In this document: positions 33,987 through 42,395 of the stretch, in pieces
How the letters are laid out: each line of letters opens with the position of its first letter
Position numbering within the stretch: the first letter of the stretch is position 1
Assembly: GCA_964549735.1 (NCBI GenBank)
Contig: CAZJWO010000004.1
Coordinates: 1 to 62,225, forward strand
Reading direction: 5' to 3'
Source of the DNA: Glo-17 sp964549735
Lineage (GTDB): Bacteria > Krumholzibacteriota > Krumholzibacteriia > LZORAL124-64-63
DNA length: 62,225 nucleotides
Made by a program: the position numbers and the translations under genes
Notes under the pieces: generated by a model
Database searches by the model: none
What the model was told of the DNA's origin: nothing
What the model saw: only the letters and a program-made list of their open reading frames with translations

Positions 33987-36077
33987 ATGGCGTTCGAGCA
34001 GGATAACCGGATCTGCCAGATGGCGGCGTCCTCTGGCCTTGATCGTTTCATGGTGCGCCGTTTCCAGGGCCGCGAGGCCGTGAGCGAACCGTTCCGTTTC
34101 GACCTGGATCTCGTCGCGCCGGATCTGGAGACCGATCTCGCCAAGCTGCTGGGCGCTTCGGTCACCTTCGAGGTGCTGCTGGAATCGGGCGTCCGCCGGC
34201 CGTTCAACGGCGTGGTCGACCAGGTGCGCCAGGTGGAGGCCGACCTCACCGGCGCGGTCTATCGCCTGCGGCTCGTGCCCTGGACCCGGCTGCTCGAGCT
34301 GCACACGAATTGCCGCATCTTCCAGGCTCTGACGGTGCCCGACATCGTCGACAAGGTGCTCGCGGACCATGGCGCCCAGGATGTCGCCTGGCGGCTCGAG
34401 GGGACGTACCAGCCGCGCGTGCTCTGCGTCCAGTACCGCGAGAGCGACTGGGCGTTCATCTCGCGCCTGCTCGAGGACGAGGGCATCGCCTACCACTTCG
34501 AGCACGAGGACGGGCGCCACGTCCTGGTCTTCGGCGACGCGCCCGGACAGCGGCAGGCCTGTCCCGAACAGCCGACGGCGCTCTTCCGCACCGCGCAGGA
34601 CGGCGGTCAGGCCGCCGACGGCAGGCTGCACGACATCGTGCAGGAGTTCCGGCTCGAGCGTTCGCTCGTCACGGGGCGCCGGCTGCTTTCCGACTTCAAC
34701 TACCTCGATCCGGGCGCCAGCCTGCAAGCGGCGGCCGCGGCCGAACTGGCCGTCGCCGCGAGCAAGGAGCTGGAAGACTTCGAGTACCCTGGCGGCTTCG
34801 TCAAGCTGGGCGCCGAGGATGACGCGAAGCTGCCGCTCGGCGAGGGCCTGGCCGCCGTGCGCGCCGAGGCCCTCGACGCGCGCACGCTCCTGGCGCAGGG
34901 CGAGTCGAACTGCCGCGGCCTGCAGGCGGGATGCACCTTCGAGCTGCTGAATCACCTGCGCAAGGACTGCAACATCTCGTGGCTGCTGCTGGCGGTCGAA
35001 CATGCGCTCGACCAGTCGGCGGTGCTGTCGACGACCGCCGGCGGCGAACCGCGCTACGCCAACTCGCTGCGCTGCCTGCCGGCCGCGATCCCGTTCCGGC
35101 CGGCGCGCCACACGCCGCGGCCGGTCGTGCGCGGTCCGCAGACGGCCATCGTGACCGGGCCGTCCGGCGAGGAGATCCACACCGACAAGCACGGCCGCGT
35201 CAAGGTCGCCTTCCACTGGGACCGCTACGCGCCGCGCGACGGCGGCGACACCTGCTGGGTGCGGGTCGCGCACGGCTGGGCGGGCGCGGGATGGGGCCTG
35301 CAGTTCACGCCGCGCATCGGCCAGGAAGTGGTCGTCGAGTTCCTCGAGGGCGATCCCGATCGGCCGCTGATCACCGGCAGCGTCTACAACGGCAAGAACG
35401 CCATCCCCTTCAAGCCGGCGACGCAGAGCGGGATCCGCACGCGCAGCTCCAAGGACGGCAGCGCTGCGAACTGCAACGAGATCCGCTTCGAGGACAAGAA
35501 GGGCAGCGAGGACCTCTTCATCCAGGCCGAACGCACGCAGACCATCAACGTCAAGGCGTCCCAGACCTCGACGATCGGCACCGACCAGAGCCTGAGCGTC
35601 GGCAAGGATCGCAGCGTCAACGTCGAGAAGAACGAAGCGGTCAACATCGGCAGCAACCAGAGCGTGTCGATCGGCAGCAAGCAGAGCGTGTCGGTCGGCG
35701 GCGAACAGAGCGTGTCGGTCGGCAAGAACCGCTCGCTGGCCGTCAGCAAGGACCTCGCGAACTCGGTCGGCGGCAACCAGGCCGACGATGTCGGCGGGGC
35801 GCGCAGCACGGCCGTCGCCAAGGACGACAACCTGAGCGTCGGCGGCGGCTACACGGTCGACGTCAAGAAGGACGGCGCGCTCAAGACGGGCAAGACGCTG
35901 ACGCTCGAGGCCGCCGAGGCCATCACGATCAAGGTCGGCAAGGCCTCGGTCACGCTCAAGAAAGACGGCACGATCACGATCGACGGCAAGGACATCAGCC
36001 TGAAGGGCTCCGGCAAGGTCAACGTCAAGGCCTCGTCGGACGTGACCATCAAGGGTTCGAAGGTCCAGTCGAACTGA
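33987..36077 (+). CDS. vgrG: T6SS spike protein VgrG (TssI)
   Basis: 696 residues. The gp27-like base domain spans ~1-350 (FMVRRFQGREAVSEPFRFDL; VQYRESDWAFISRLLEDEG, the classical VgrG signature). The gp5-like OB fold contains GPSGEEIHTDKHGRVKVAFHWDR and ARHGWAGAGWG-type sequence, then LEGDPDRPLITGSVYNGKN. From ~480 a beta-helix needle is built of ~8-residue repeats (QSVSVGG...). No extra effector domain follows; the protein ends in KGSKVQSN, so this VgrG is a structural tip carrier. It needs a PAAR-like tip, encoded on the opposite strand at 39373-39756. Confidence 0.95.
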   Translation: MAFEQDNRICQMAASSGLDRFMVRRFQGREAVSEPFRFDLDLVAPDLETDLAKLLGASVTFEVLLESGVRRPFNGVVDQVRQVEADLTGAVYRLRLVPWTRLLELHTNCRIFQALTVPDIVDKVLADHGAQDVAWRLEGTYQPRVLCVQYRESDWAFISRLLEDEGIAYHFEHEDGRHVLVFGDAPGQRQACPEQPTALFRTAQDGGQAADGRLHDIVQEFRLERSLVTGRRLLSDFNYLDPGASLQAAAAAELAVAASKELEDFEYPGGFVKLGAEDDAKLPLGEGLAAVRAEALDARTLLAQGESNCRGLQAGCTFELLNHLRKDCNISWLLLAVEHALDQSAVLSTTAGGEPRYANSLRCLPAAIPFRPARHTPRPVVRGPQTAIVTGPSGEEIHTDKHGRVKVAFHWDRYAPRDGGDTCWVRVAHGWAGAGWGLQFTPRIGQEVVVEFLEGDPDRPLITGSVYNGKNAIPFKPATQSGIRTRSSKDGSAANCNEIRFEDKKGSEDLFIQAERTQTINVKASQTSTIGTDQSLSVGKDRSVNVEKNEAVNIGSNQSVSIGSKQSVSVGGEQSVSVGKNRSLAVSKDLANSVGGNQADDVGGARSTAVAKDDNLSVGGGYTVDVKKDGALKTGKTLTLEAAEAITIKVGKASVTLKKDGTITIDGKDISLKGSGKVNVKASSDVTIKGSKVQSN
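35658..35729 (+). repeat. Three tandem 24-nt repeats in vgrG
   Basis: Three copies of a 24-nt unit beginning CAGAGCGTGTCG start at 35658, 35682 and 35706. They encode Gln-Ser-Val-Ser-(Ile/Val)-Gly-x-x, one turn each of the gp5-like beta-helix. High DNA identity suggests recent duplication or gene conversion inside the needle. Confidence 0.8.
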
Positions 36078-36114
36078 GGCGGCCCGGCGGCCGCCGCGGT
36101 GGGAGAATCGCGGC

Positions 36115-36621
36115 GTGAAGAAGAAGCACGGCAGGGAAGAGATCGCGCGCGAGCCGACCGCCGAGGAACCCGCGCGCGGCGTGCTCGAGGAGATCCTCGC
36201 CACGTCGTCGCCGGGCGTCCGGCGCGTCGGGCTGGTCATCGGGCGGTTCTGCGGTCGCGACGAGGCCGGCGCGCCGCTCGTCGATTTTCCCGGCAACCCG
36301 CTCTCGTCGCCGCTGCCGGCGCGCAGCACGGTCGCACTGAGCGACAGCGACGCCGGCCGCCCGCTCGCGCTGCTCTTCGAGGACGGTCAGCTGCGGCTGC
36401 CGGTCGTCGTGGGCGTACTTCAACCGGACGCGCCGGCCGCGACGGCCACCGTCGACGGTCGCGAGGTCGTGCTGGAGGGCAAGGAGCGCGTCGAGCTGCG
36501 CTGCGGCAAGGCGAAGATCGTCCTGACCAAGGACGGCAAGGTCCTCGTCAAGGGCACCGACATCCTGAGCCGCTCCGAGGGGCCGAACCGTCTGAAGGGC
36601 GCCTCGATCCAGCTCAACTGA
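36115..36621 (+). CDS. DUF6484-like T6SS accessory protein
   Basis: 168 residues from a GTG at 36115 with GGGAG 10 nt upstream, 37 bp after vgrG. After a charged N-terminus there is a beta-rich region (RVGLVIGRFCGRDEAGAPLV; LLFEDGQLRLPVVVGVLQP) and then a VgrG-needle-like strand set (EGKERVELRCGKAKIVLTK; DGKVLVKGTDILSRSEGPNR). This fits the DUF6484 family found directly after vgrG. It probably sits on or near the VgrG spike; the mechanism is unknown. Confidence 0.72.
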   Translation: MKKKHGREEIAREPTAEEPARGVLEEILATSSPGVRRVGLVIGRFCGRDEAGAPLVDFPGNPLSSPLPARSTVALSDSDAGRPLALLFEDGQLRLPVVVGVLQPDAPAATATVDGREVVLEGKERVELRCGKAKIVLTKDGKVLVKGTDILSRSEGPNRLKGASIQLN

Positions 36622-36650
36622 CCCGCCGACCGGCGGCCGGGAGCGCGACC

Positions 36651-37769
36651 GTGAACCTGCCTCGCCCGCAACTCCTGCTGCCGATCCTCGCCCAGCACTT
36701 CACTGAGCTCGATGTCCTGTGGGAGCGGCGCGAGGCTGCCGTCGCTGATCCTGCGGCGACCGCGCGAGAACTGGCCGACATCGAGCGGCGCGCGCAGCGG
36801 CACCTCGAGGGGCTGCTGCTGGGCCAGGGGCACGCGTTGGACCTGGCGCGGCCGGCGCTCCAGGGCGAGGAGCGCGGGGCGGCCACGGCCGCGTCGTTCG
36901 TCATGCTCGACCTCGGCCCTGCCGAACTGCGCGCCGAGTTGATCGCGGCGCTGGCGGCCGCCGGGCCCGAAGCCGCGCACGGCATCCGCATCGCGCTACG
37001 CCACCGCGACGTCGCCGATCTCGAACCGCGGTTGCGGGAGCTGGCCGCCGCGGCCTCGCCGCTGGCGCGCGCCTGCGCCTGCGACGTGCTGGCGTTCCAG
37101 CGCCGCGACCCGGTCGCGTCGGTGCGCGAGCTGCTCGACGTCGACGACGAGGAGATTCGCGCGCTGGCGATCGGCTGTCTCGGGCGGTGGGGCGGACCCT
37201 GGACCGCCGACGATCTGCGCGCGCAGCTCGCCGCGCCCGGCACGGCGCGAGCGCACCGGGCCGCACTGGAGACCTCGGCCCGGGTGGCGCTGCCGGGACT
37301 GCTCGAGATCTGCCGCGAGGCGGCGTACCGCCAGGACGAGCCGTCGCTGGAGGCGTTGCGGTTCCTCGGCGTGATCGGCGATGAGGGTGAGATTCCGCGG
37401 TTGCAGCGGGTCGTGGCAGACGCGGCCGCCGCGGATCAGCCAGATTCGCCCGCACTCGCGCGGGGCGCCGCGGCGCTGGCGGCGCTGGGCGCGCTCGGTT
37501 CGCCGCAGGGCGTGCCGATCCTGCTCGCCGCCCTGGAGAAAACGCTGCTGGCGCACGCGGCCGCGGCCGCGTTCCTGCGCATCACCGGCGCCGCGGACGT
37601 CAAGGGCGAGCCGGTGCCGCCGCCGCCGTCACTGGACGCCGAGGCCGCGGAGTTCTGGGACGAGCATGTCGAGGTCGACCCGGTGCTGGCGCGGCGGTGG
37701 TGGCAGGAGCACGGCGGGCGCTTCGCGCCGGCGGCGCGGTGGCAGGCAGGGGTGGCGGTGGAGGGGTGA
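36651..37769 (+). CDS. TIGR02270-like HEAT-repeat T6SS-associated protein
   Basis: 372 residues from the GTG at 36651 (GGGAG 8 nt upstream). The beginning LLLPILAQHFTELDVLWERR is followed by many short Ala/Leu helices with HEAT-like repetition (VRELLDVDDEEIRALAIGCL; LARGAAALAALGALGS; VPILLAALEKTLLAHAAAAA). The C-terminus holds a conserved WWQEHGGRF. This matches the TIGR02270 family, which is linked to T6SS vgrG neighbourhoods. Probably a scaffold or loading factor for the spike or its cargo. It converges on the immunity gene with only 17 bp between stops. Confidence 0.7.
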   Translation: MNLPRPQLLLPILAQHFTELDVLWERREAAVADPAATARELADIERRAQRHLEGLLLGQGHALDLARPALQGEERGAATAASFVMLDLGPAELRAELIAALAAAGPEAAHGIRIALRHRDVADLEPRLRELAAAASPLARACACDVLAFQRRDPVASVRELLDVDDEEIRALAIGCLGRWGGPWTADDLRAQLAAPGTARAHRAALETSARVALPGLLEICREAAYRQDEPSLEALRFLGVIGDEGEIPRLQRVVADAAAADQPDSPALARGAAALAALGALGSPQGVPILLAALEKTLLAHAAAAAFLRITGAADVKGEPVPPPPSLDAEAAEFWDEHVEVDPVLARRWWQEHGGRFAPAARWQAGVAVEG

Positions 37770-37786
37770 TCGATCGCCACCGAGCG

Positions 37787-38347
37787 TCACTCGGCCAATT
37801 CCTGAGCGGCGAACGCTAGGCCAGTGATGCCCGCAGCCTCGATCGCCCGTACGATCTCCTCATGCGCGACGATCTGCACCGGCATCTCGGCGAGGACGAA
37901 CAAGCGGAAATCGCCGATTTTCGTTTCATCGAGCACGAGCGAGTCGAAGCCGATGATATCCGTCTCGCTACCGGCAGCGTAGATCGCGCGAGACTTGACA
38001 TGGTCCACACAAGCGACCTTGCCAACGACGTTGACGACATGGAACTGCGTGTGGATCTCGCCGGTGACGGTGTTGTGAATCGTGCAAGGAAAGGACTCGA
38101 TGTTGTCGACACCGTTGGCCGCCAAGAGCTGGAGCAGTCTGGTCGAAAGCACTCGCCCCCTACCGGTCAACAGCACGTTGTCGGTCAAGTTGCCTTGTGA
38201 TCGTTCATTCATCTTGATGAGGATCGGCGGGACGCCGCCGGCGATCCGTCCACCGGTGTAGAACGAGAGCCCCAGATCCGGGGGCCACCCGCCGTAGATG
38301 AACGCATCGCCATCGTTCTTGTCGTTTTCCCAAAGATAGTATCGCAT
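37787..38347 (-). CDS. Imm11/DUF1629-like immunity protein
   Basis: 186 residues. The start at 38347 (ATG) overlaps the effector stop; a GTG at 38350 is an alternative. Sequence features: MRYYLWENDKNDGDAFIYGG at the start, a LLTGRGRVLSTRLLQLL helix, VDNIESFPCTI, an IIGFDSLVLDET strand and LFVLAEMPVQIVAHEEIVRA near the end. This layout is that of the DUF1629/Imm11 immunity family. It is cytoplasmic. Its coupling to the nuclease-like gene marks a T6SS effector-immunity pair. Confidence 0.72.
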   Translation of the reverse strand: MRYYLWENDKNDGDAFIYGGWPPDLGLSFYTGGRIAGGVPPILIKMNERSQGNLTDNVLLTGRGRVLSTRLLQLLAANGVDNIESFPCTIHNTVTGEIHTQFHVVNVVGKVACVDHVKSRAIYAAGSETDIIGFDSLVLDETKIGDFRLFVLAEMPVQIVAHEEIVRAIEAAGITGLAFAAQELAE

Positions 38348-39345
38348 CACGACGCGGAGCCTTTCGAGGCCAGTTTCTCGGCAAGCATGCGCTTGCTCAG
38401 CCAGCGCGAGAAGGGTTGATTGGGGTTCTCGCCGTCATCGAGGGCTCGCAGGGCTTCTGCGATATAGTGGTCCCAGCGCGGAAAACCTGAAGGCATCAGA
38501 TTGGCTTTGTTCAACGCCGCTTCATGGTACTTCCTCATGAGATCGAATCCATCGCCCTTGACCTTCGTCTTCAGCACGCCAGGCGGCCGCTGGGCGGTCT
38601 TGTCCTTGCCGTAGCCGCCGACATCGCCGAGTGTCATCTTGGCCAGCTTCGTTAAATACCAGCGCCAGCCCGTGAGCTTGCGGCGGATCAGATCGGAGAC
38701 TTGCTGCAGGTCCGCAATGACCCTTCGCTGCGCCTCCGTCTCGCCGCGAGGATCGGCAGAACAGTAGCTGTAGCAGCGCTCCTGCAACTGGGCCAGCAGC
38801 GGGGAGGTCTTCGCGTCGAGATCGTATTCGAGCGGCGCCGGGTCGCTCCACGCATGACTGCTGGCGTGGTGCTGCAGATCGTGGCAGACGATGTCCACGA
38901 TAAATCCGGGCACGTGAAAGCCGTTTTCCTTGCAGTTGATATCGTAGCCCATCAGGATCGCGTTGTGGACGAGTTCGGGGAACTCGCTCTCGCTGAAGAC
39001 GTCGCAACTGATCAGATGGTGGCCTTCCGTGTAATACTCGGGGTACGGATACGCGCTGGCGGGTTTGCCGCGGCTGATATGGTAGTCCTTGTTGGCGTGC
39101 AGGGAGTCGACGCCTGGCCCTTCGATGATCCACGGCACGAGCTTGTCGTTGTCCTTCCACCGCCCGGGCGCCTTGGCGTCGCGGTCGGCCTTGCCCCCCT
39201 TGGGATAGTCCGGCTTCTTCAAGTGCCATTTCGCTTCGTGCGGACCCTTCTGGCCGGGACCGCACCGCCATTCGCACGCGTGCAATTCGGACGACGGCGC
39301 AGGCAGCGCGAGGGGCACCGCAACAGATTCACCGACCTGTGTCAC
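38347..39345 (-). CDS. Putative T6SS nuclease effector with HH-type (AHH-like) domain
   Basis: 332 residues from a GTG at 39345 (GGGAGG 7-8 nt upstream). The N-terminal region carries a Cys-x3-Cys element (HACEWRCGPGQKGPHE) and a basic linker. The putative active region is residues ~107-165: EGHHLISCDVF, then GYDINCKENGFHVPG, then HDLQHHASSHAW, an arrangement of His clusters and Asn like the AHH/HNH-type bacterial toxins. The last ~150 residues are helical. No signal peptide. With an immunity-like gene immediately downstream and a PAAR-like gene 27 bp upstream, it is very probably a T6SS-delivered antibacterial nuclease. DNA or RNA cleavage is not resolved. Confidence 0.75.
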   Translation of the reverse strand: MTQVGESVAVPLALPAPSSELHACEWRCGPGQKGPHEAKWHLKKPDYPKGGKADRDAKAPGRWKDNDKLVPWIIEGPGVDSLHANKDYHISRGKPASAYPYPEYYTEGHHLISCDVFSESEFPELVHNAILMGYDINCKENGFHVPGFIVDIVCHDLQHHASSHAWSDPAPLEYDLDAKTSPLLAQLQERCYSYCSADPRGETEAQRRVIADLQQVSDLIRRKLTGWRWYLTKLAKMTLGDVGGYGKDKTAQRPPGVLKTKVKGDGFDLMRKYHEAALNKANLMPSGFPRWDHYIAEALRALDDGENPNQPFSRWLSKRMLAEKLASKGSAS

Positions 39346-39372
39346 TGGAGTTCCTCCCGTTCCGCGCTCCGC

Positions 39373-39756
39373 TCACCCCGGGATGTTCTTCTCATTGTGA
39401 AACAACGGATCGCCCATCCGACAGACGTTCTTCCCCTCGAACTTCACGTCGAACGAGTACATCATGAACTCGCAGGCGCCCTTGAACTTGCTGCTCGCCA
39501 CGCCGCCGCCGGCCGAGCCCGCCTCGTCCCCGGCCGACATCTGGTACTTGGCGCCCTTGACCATGGGCATCGCGCCGTCGGTCTTGACCTTCGACGGGCC
39601 GCCGCTGGTGTCCGACGCCTTGCCGATGTTCGGGTAGGGGATGGGGACCGGTCCGCCCGGCGTGGGGGTCTTGCAGACGTCGGGAAAGACCACGCTCATC
39701 CCACCGCTCTGCTTGTGCACGATGCCGCGGCCGTTGGCGAATGTCGACTGTCCCAT
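39373..39756 (-). CDS. DUF4150 (PAAR-like) T6SS tip protein
   Basis: 127 residues, start ATG 39756 with GGAGG 8 nt upstream. DUF4150 features: MGQSTFANGRGIVHKQSGGM, DVCKTPTPGGPVPIPYPNIG and the closing VCRMGDPLFHNEKN. The fold is the PAAR-like cone that caps VgrG and carries effectors. There is no toxin extension, so the effector is supplied by the next gene. The gene lies in a minus-strand unit with a DUF2169 adaptor, as is usual for DUF4150 cargo. Confidence 0.9.
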   Translation of the reverse strand: MGQSTFANGRGIVHKQSGGMSVVFPDVCKTPTPGGPVPIPYPNIGKASDTSGGPSKVKTDGAMPMVKGAKYQMSAGDEAGSAGGGVASSKFKGACEFMMYSFDVKFEGKNVCRMGDPLFHNEKNIPG

Positions 39757-39839
39757 CGCGAGGTCCTCCGTCCCTATTTGTTATCGCCGCCGCCGCCGCG
39801 CCGCAACGAACTGCCAGCCGCGTCAGGCGCGCCCGGAAC

Positions 39840-40934
39840 TCAACCCGCCACCGCGTCGACCAACGCGGCCGCCCGCCGGGGGCCGTCCGACGCGCACCAG
39901 ACCAGCGCCGGCGCGGCGACGCGCTGCTTCCGGATGCCGAGCGCCGCCAGCCCCAGCATGACCGGCCCCAGGGCCGCGCCGAGGTCGCCGCAGCAGTCGG
40001 CGGGATGCTCGACGACCACGCCGGGATCCAGCTCGCGGTGCGAGCGCAAGCTGGCGACCCCGTACTCCTTGGCGCCGAAGCTCTCGCCGTTCAGCCCGGC
40101 GAAGATGGTCGCCACCGGCGCACGGAGCAGGCCGGGCGCGGTCAACACCGCGGCGAACGCCGCGGCCAGCCCGTCTCCCCGGTACGGCTCCTTGCTGTAA
40201 CGGTGTCCCGCCTCGTCGGCCGCGCCGACCGCCAGCACCCGCGCGAGAGGCTCGAGGTCCGCCAGCGGCGGCGGCGCCCCCGGCCGGCCGAGCAGGACCA
40301 CGCCGGCGCCCTCCCCGGGGATGAACCCGTCCATGACCTGCGCGCTCTGGATGCGCCGCTCGCGGTCCAGGGTGGCCAGCAGCATGAGGTCCAGGTAGCT
40401 GTCGACGCCGCCGGCGAGCGCGTAGTCACCCGCACCCGACGCCAGGAATTCCAGCGCCTTGGCGACTGCCATCAGTCCTGCTGCCCGGCCTCCCGGCACG
40501 AGCCGGCTGCGCGCGAGATCGAAGCGCACCCCCGCCGGCTCGAGTTGGGCGGCCAGGTGCGCCAGGAACGCTGCTGCGACCGGGTCGGCCAGCTCCGGGT
40601 GCTTCTCCGGCGTGGCCAGGAAGAGTGGCATCGGATCGCCCCGCCCGGTGTTCTGCAGGCCGTCGAGGACCTCCCCGACAGCCGGCGCCGCCAGCCGCAA
40701 GAGACGGCGCTGGCGGCTGGTCAAACCCGACACCGCCGCAACGTCCGGCACGAGCGGCGGCAGCGCATCCTCCTGCAGAAGCGCCATCACCAGAGGCTCG
40801 TGACGAGCGTCCATGACCGGCGACTCGGCGAAACCCGCCACGCCGGCCTGCACCGACGCGAAGGTCTGGGCCGCGCCCTGGCCCACGGCCGTGATCATAC
40901 CCGCGCGGTAGATGATCGCACCCGGTGTCGCCAT
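39840..40934 (-). CDS. Catalytically degenerate ketosynthase/thiolase-like T6SS-associated protein
   Basis: 364 residues, start at 40934 (AAAGG 8 nt upstream), overlapping the DUF2169 stop as TGATG. The thiolase fold is recognisable: IIYRAGMITAVGQGAAQTFA at the N-terminus, DYALAGGVDSYLDLMLL, DGFIPGEGAGVVLLGRPG, EHPADCCGDLGAALGPVM. The nucleophilic Cys expected in the GGRAAGLMAVAKAL region is absent, and the His expected in the GH.LGAAG motif is Asp (GDLGAALG). It therefore probably does not condense acyl groups. Such proteins recur between DUF2169 and DUF4150 genes and may be cargo-handling scaffolds. Confidence 0.78.
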   Translation of the reverse strand: MATPGAIIYRAGMITAVGQGAAQTFASVQAGVAGFAESPVMDARHEPLVMALLQEDALPPLVPDVAAVSGLTSRQRRLLRLAAPAVGEVLDGLQNTGRGDPMPLFLATPEKHPELADPVAAAFLAHLAAQLEPAGVRFDLARSRLVPGGRAAGLMAVAKALEFLASGAGDYALAGGVDSYLDLMLLATLDRERRIQSAQVMDGFIPGEGAGVVLLGRPGAPPPLADLEPLARVLAVGAADEAGHRYSKEPYRGDGLAAAFAAVLTAPGLLRAPVATIFAGLNGESFGAKEYGVASLRSHRELDPGVVVEHPADCCGDLGAALGPVMLGLAALGIRKQRVAAPALVWCASDGPRRAAALVDAVAG

Positions 40935-41947
40935 CACGCGGGCCTTTCGTCGAGCACCATTTCGCGCAGCTTGATCTCGACCCGCTGCAACCGGAGCGCC
41001 TTCTTGTCGCAGGGCAGGGCCGCCCGCCAGAGCATCGACAATCGCTCGTCGTCCGGCTCGACGAGCACGGTCTCGAGATGACACGACGGTCGCTCGCTGG
41101 CGCCGTCCAGCCTGACCGCGATGTCCAGCCCGCATCGCGGCAGCCGGAAGCTAAGCCGGCCGCGGGGTGACAGATGGATCAATTCGACCGGCTCGCCGCC
41201 CAGGAGGTAGCCGTCGGCCACGAGGTCCGGGTGCGCGGCGTTGAAGAACCGCGGATCGAAATCGGCCGGCAGATAGGGCGCCCGCTCGCGCTCCCACGCG
41301 GCGTCGTAGGTGCCGGCGAAGTCGCGTCGCGGTTTCCAGTTGGGCGCGACGAAACCGTAGCCGGCGGGACGCTCGGATTGCGACGGGTCGAGGAGATTGG
41401 GCGCGAGCGTGCCCTTGAGCTCCTTGCGCCGCTTCTCGGCGCGAAAACCACGGCCGACCGGATTCGCCTCCTCGGCCTTGATCTTGCCCTTCTCGGCATC
41501 GATCACGTGCACGCCGCCGAACGCGCGCTCGTAGACCAGCGGCATGCTCGTGAACGGCTGCGCCGCGTCCAGAGCGGCGCCCAGGACGCGGCCGTTGTAG
41601 AGGCGATCGCCCACGACGCGCACGCGCTTACGCAAGCGGCCGACCGTCAGCTGCGTGTCCAGCGTCGTGACCGGCCGTCGATCCGGCGCATGGGCGCTGC
41701 CGACAAGGACGACATCGGTCGCCGGTTTCGCCAGATGGATGTCGGCGGCATACCGGAGGCTGGACGCGCCGGGTTCGCCCCAGGACTCGTCGGCGAGCAG
41801 CAGCGGCCGCTGCTGTTCCGCGACCGCGAGGCTGTCGCCGAGGGTGAACGTCGCCTTGACGACCACATGGAGGGCGTCGACACCTCGCACGTCCGGCAAG
41901 AGGCTCAGCGCGGCCACGAAGGGCGTTTCATTGGCCAACTGCAGCAT
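40934..41947 (-). CDS. DUF2169 T6SS effector adaptor
   Basis: 337 residues. Diagnostic stretches: MLQLANETPFVAALSLLPD, the LHVVVKATFTL opening, ADIHLAKPATDVVLVGSAHA, a PLVYERAFGG motif, ANPVGRGF and FNAAHPDL. DUF2169 proteins act as chaperone/adaptors that load DUF4150 (PAAR-like) effectors onto VgrG. First gene of the minus-strand cargo operon. It has no strong ribosome site and no clear promoter in its own orientation was found in the 448-bp divergent region. Confidence 0.88.
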   Translation of the reverse strand: MLQLANETPFVAALSLLPDVRGVDALHVVVKATFTLGDSLAVAEQQRPLLLADESWGEPGASSLRYAADIHLAKPATDVVLVGSAHAPDRRPVTTLDTQLTVGRLRKRVRVVGDRLYNGRVLGAALDAAQPFTSMPLVYERAFGGVHVIDAEKGKIKAEEANPVGRGFRAEKRRKELKGTLAPNLLDPSQSERPAGYGFVAPNWKPRRDFAGTYDAAWERERAPYLPADFDPRFFNAAHPDLVADGYLLGGEPVELIHLSPRGRLSFRLPRCGLDIAVRLDGASERPSCHLETVLVEPDDERLSMLWRAALPCDKKALRLQRVEIKLREMVLDERPA

Positions 41948-42152
41948 CGTCGTTGCATTTCCGACCAGCGGCCATCCCGCCGGCCCCTAGGGGGAGCGTT
42001 GCGGTCTTATTTTTTCGCGAGCAGACCGAACCGACTGCACCGGGCCCGCGTCCGGACAGCAAATACGAATTCGCGACATCAAGAACCGCCGCGACGGCGG
42101 CGCGGCGAGATTCTACGCGAAACCGGCCACGCCCTGCAACACCTCTCTTGTT

Positions 42153-42277
42153 CCGCGAAGATTGTTGCTGGAACGGTCAAGGCCATATAATAAAAAGATT
42201 TAAGCGCCATTAGCGGCCGAACCAGCCAAATCCTTCCACGGCAGGAGCTTCGATAACGGTAGCAACAATCTTCGCGG
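42153..42277. repeat. Perfect 17-bp inverted repeat flanking the tss promoter
   Basis: CCGCGAAGATTGTTGCT (42153-42169) and AGCAACAATCTTCGCGG (42261-42277) are exact reverse complements, 91 bp apart (108 bp centre to centre). The left arm covers the -35 region of the promoter at 42162-42191. The right arm lies in the untranslated leader. This is suggestive of paired regulator sites. Confidence 0.8.
42162..42191 (+). promoter_or_regulatory. Candidate promoter of the tss structural operon
   Basis: A perfect -10 TATAAT (42186-42191) is preceded at 18 nt by TTGTTG (42162-42167). The -35 lies inside the left arm of the inverted repeat. Start near 42198 gives a ~200-nt leader before tssA. Confidence 0.6.
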
Positions 42278-42395
42278 CATAACCCTATGATATGGACTAT
42301 CAATTGCCTATTGCCAGACGCTCCGTCGGTGCTACCATCACCGCACACGTCGCGTGCCCGCCCCTTGGTAGTCTGCCGCGCGAGGAGTCACGACC

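Larger units (their letters stand above)
41948..42395. other. 448-bp divergent control region of the T6SS island
   Basis: AT-richer than the island. It holds a hairpin CGGTCT...AGACCG around TATTTTTT (42002-42028), a 17-bp perfect inverted repeat (42153-42169 / 42261-42277), a plus-strand promoter between the arms, and the GAGGAG ribosome site of tssA. No coding sequence with recognisable homology was seen. Confidence 0.65.

Noticed and set aside
37751..37781. Terminator between TIGR02270 and immunity genes
   Set aside because: GGTGGCG/CGCCACC could pair, but with a 17-nt loop, no T-run and partly inside coding sequence.
42278..42395. Sigma54 promoter ahead of tssA
   Set aside because: TGGCA and TTGCC strings occur, but no GG-N10-GC spacing in either orientation.
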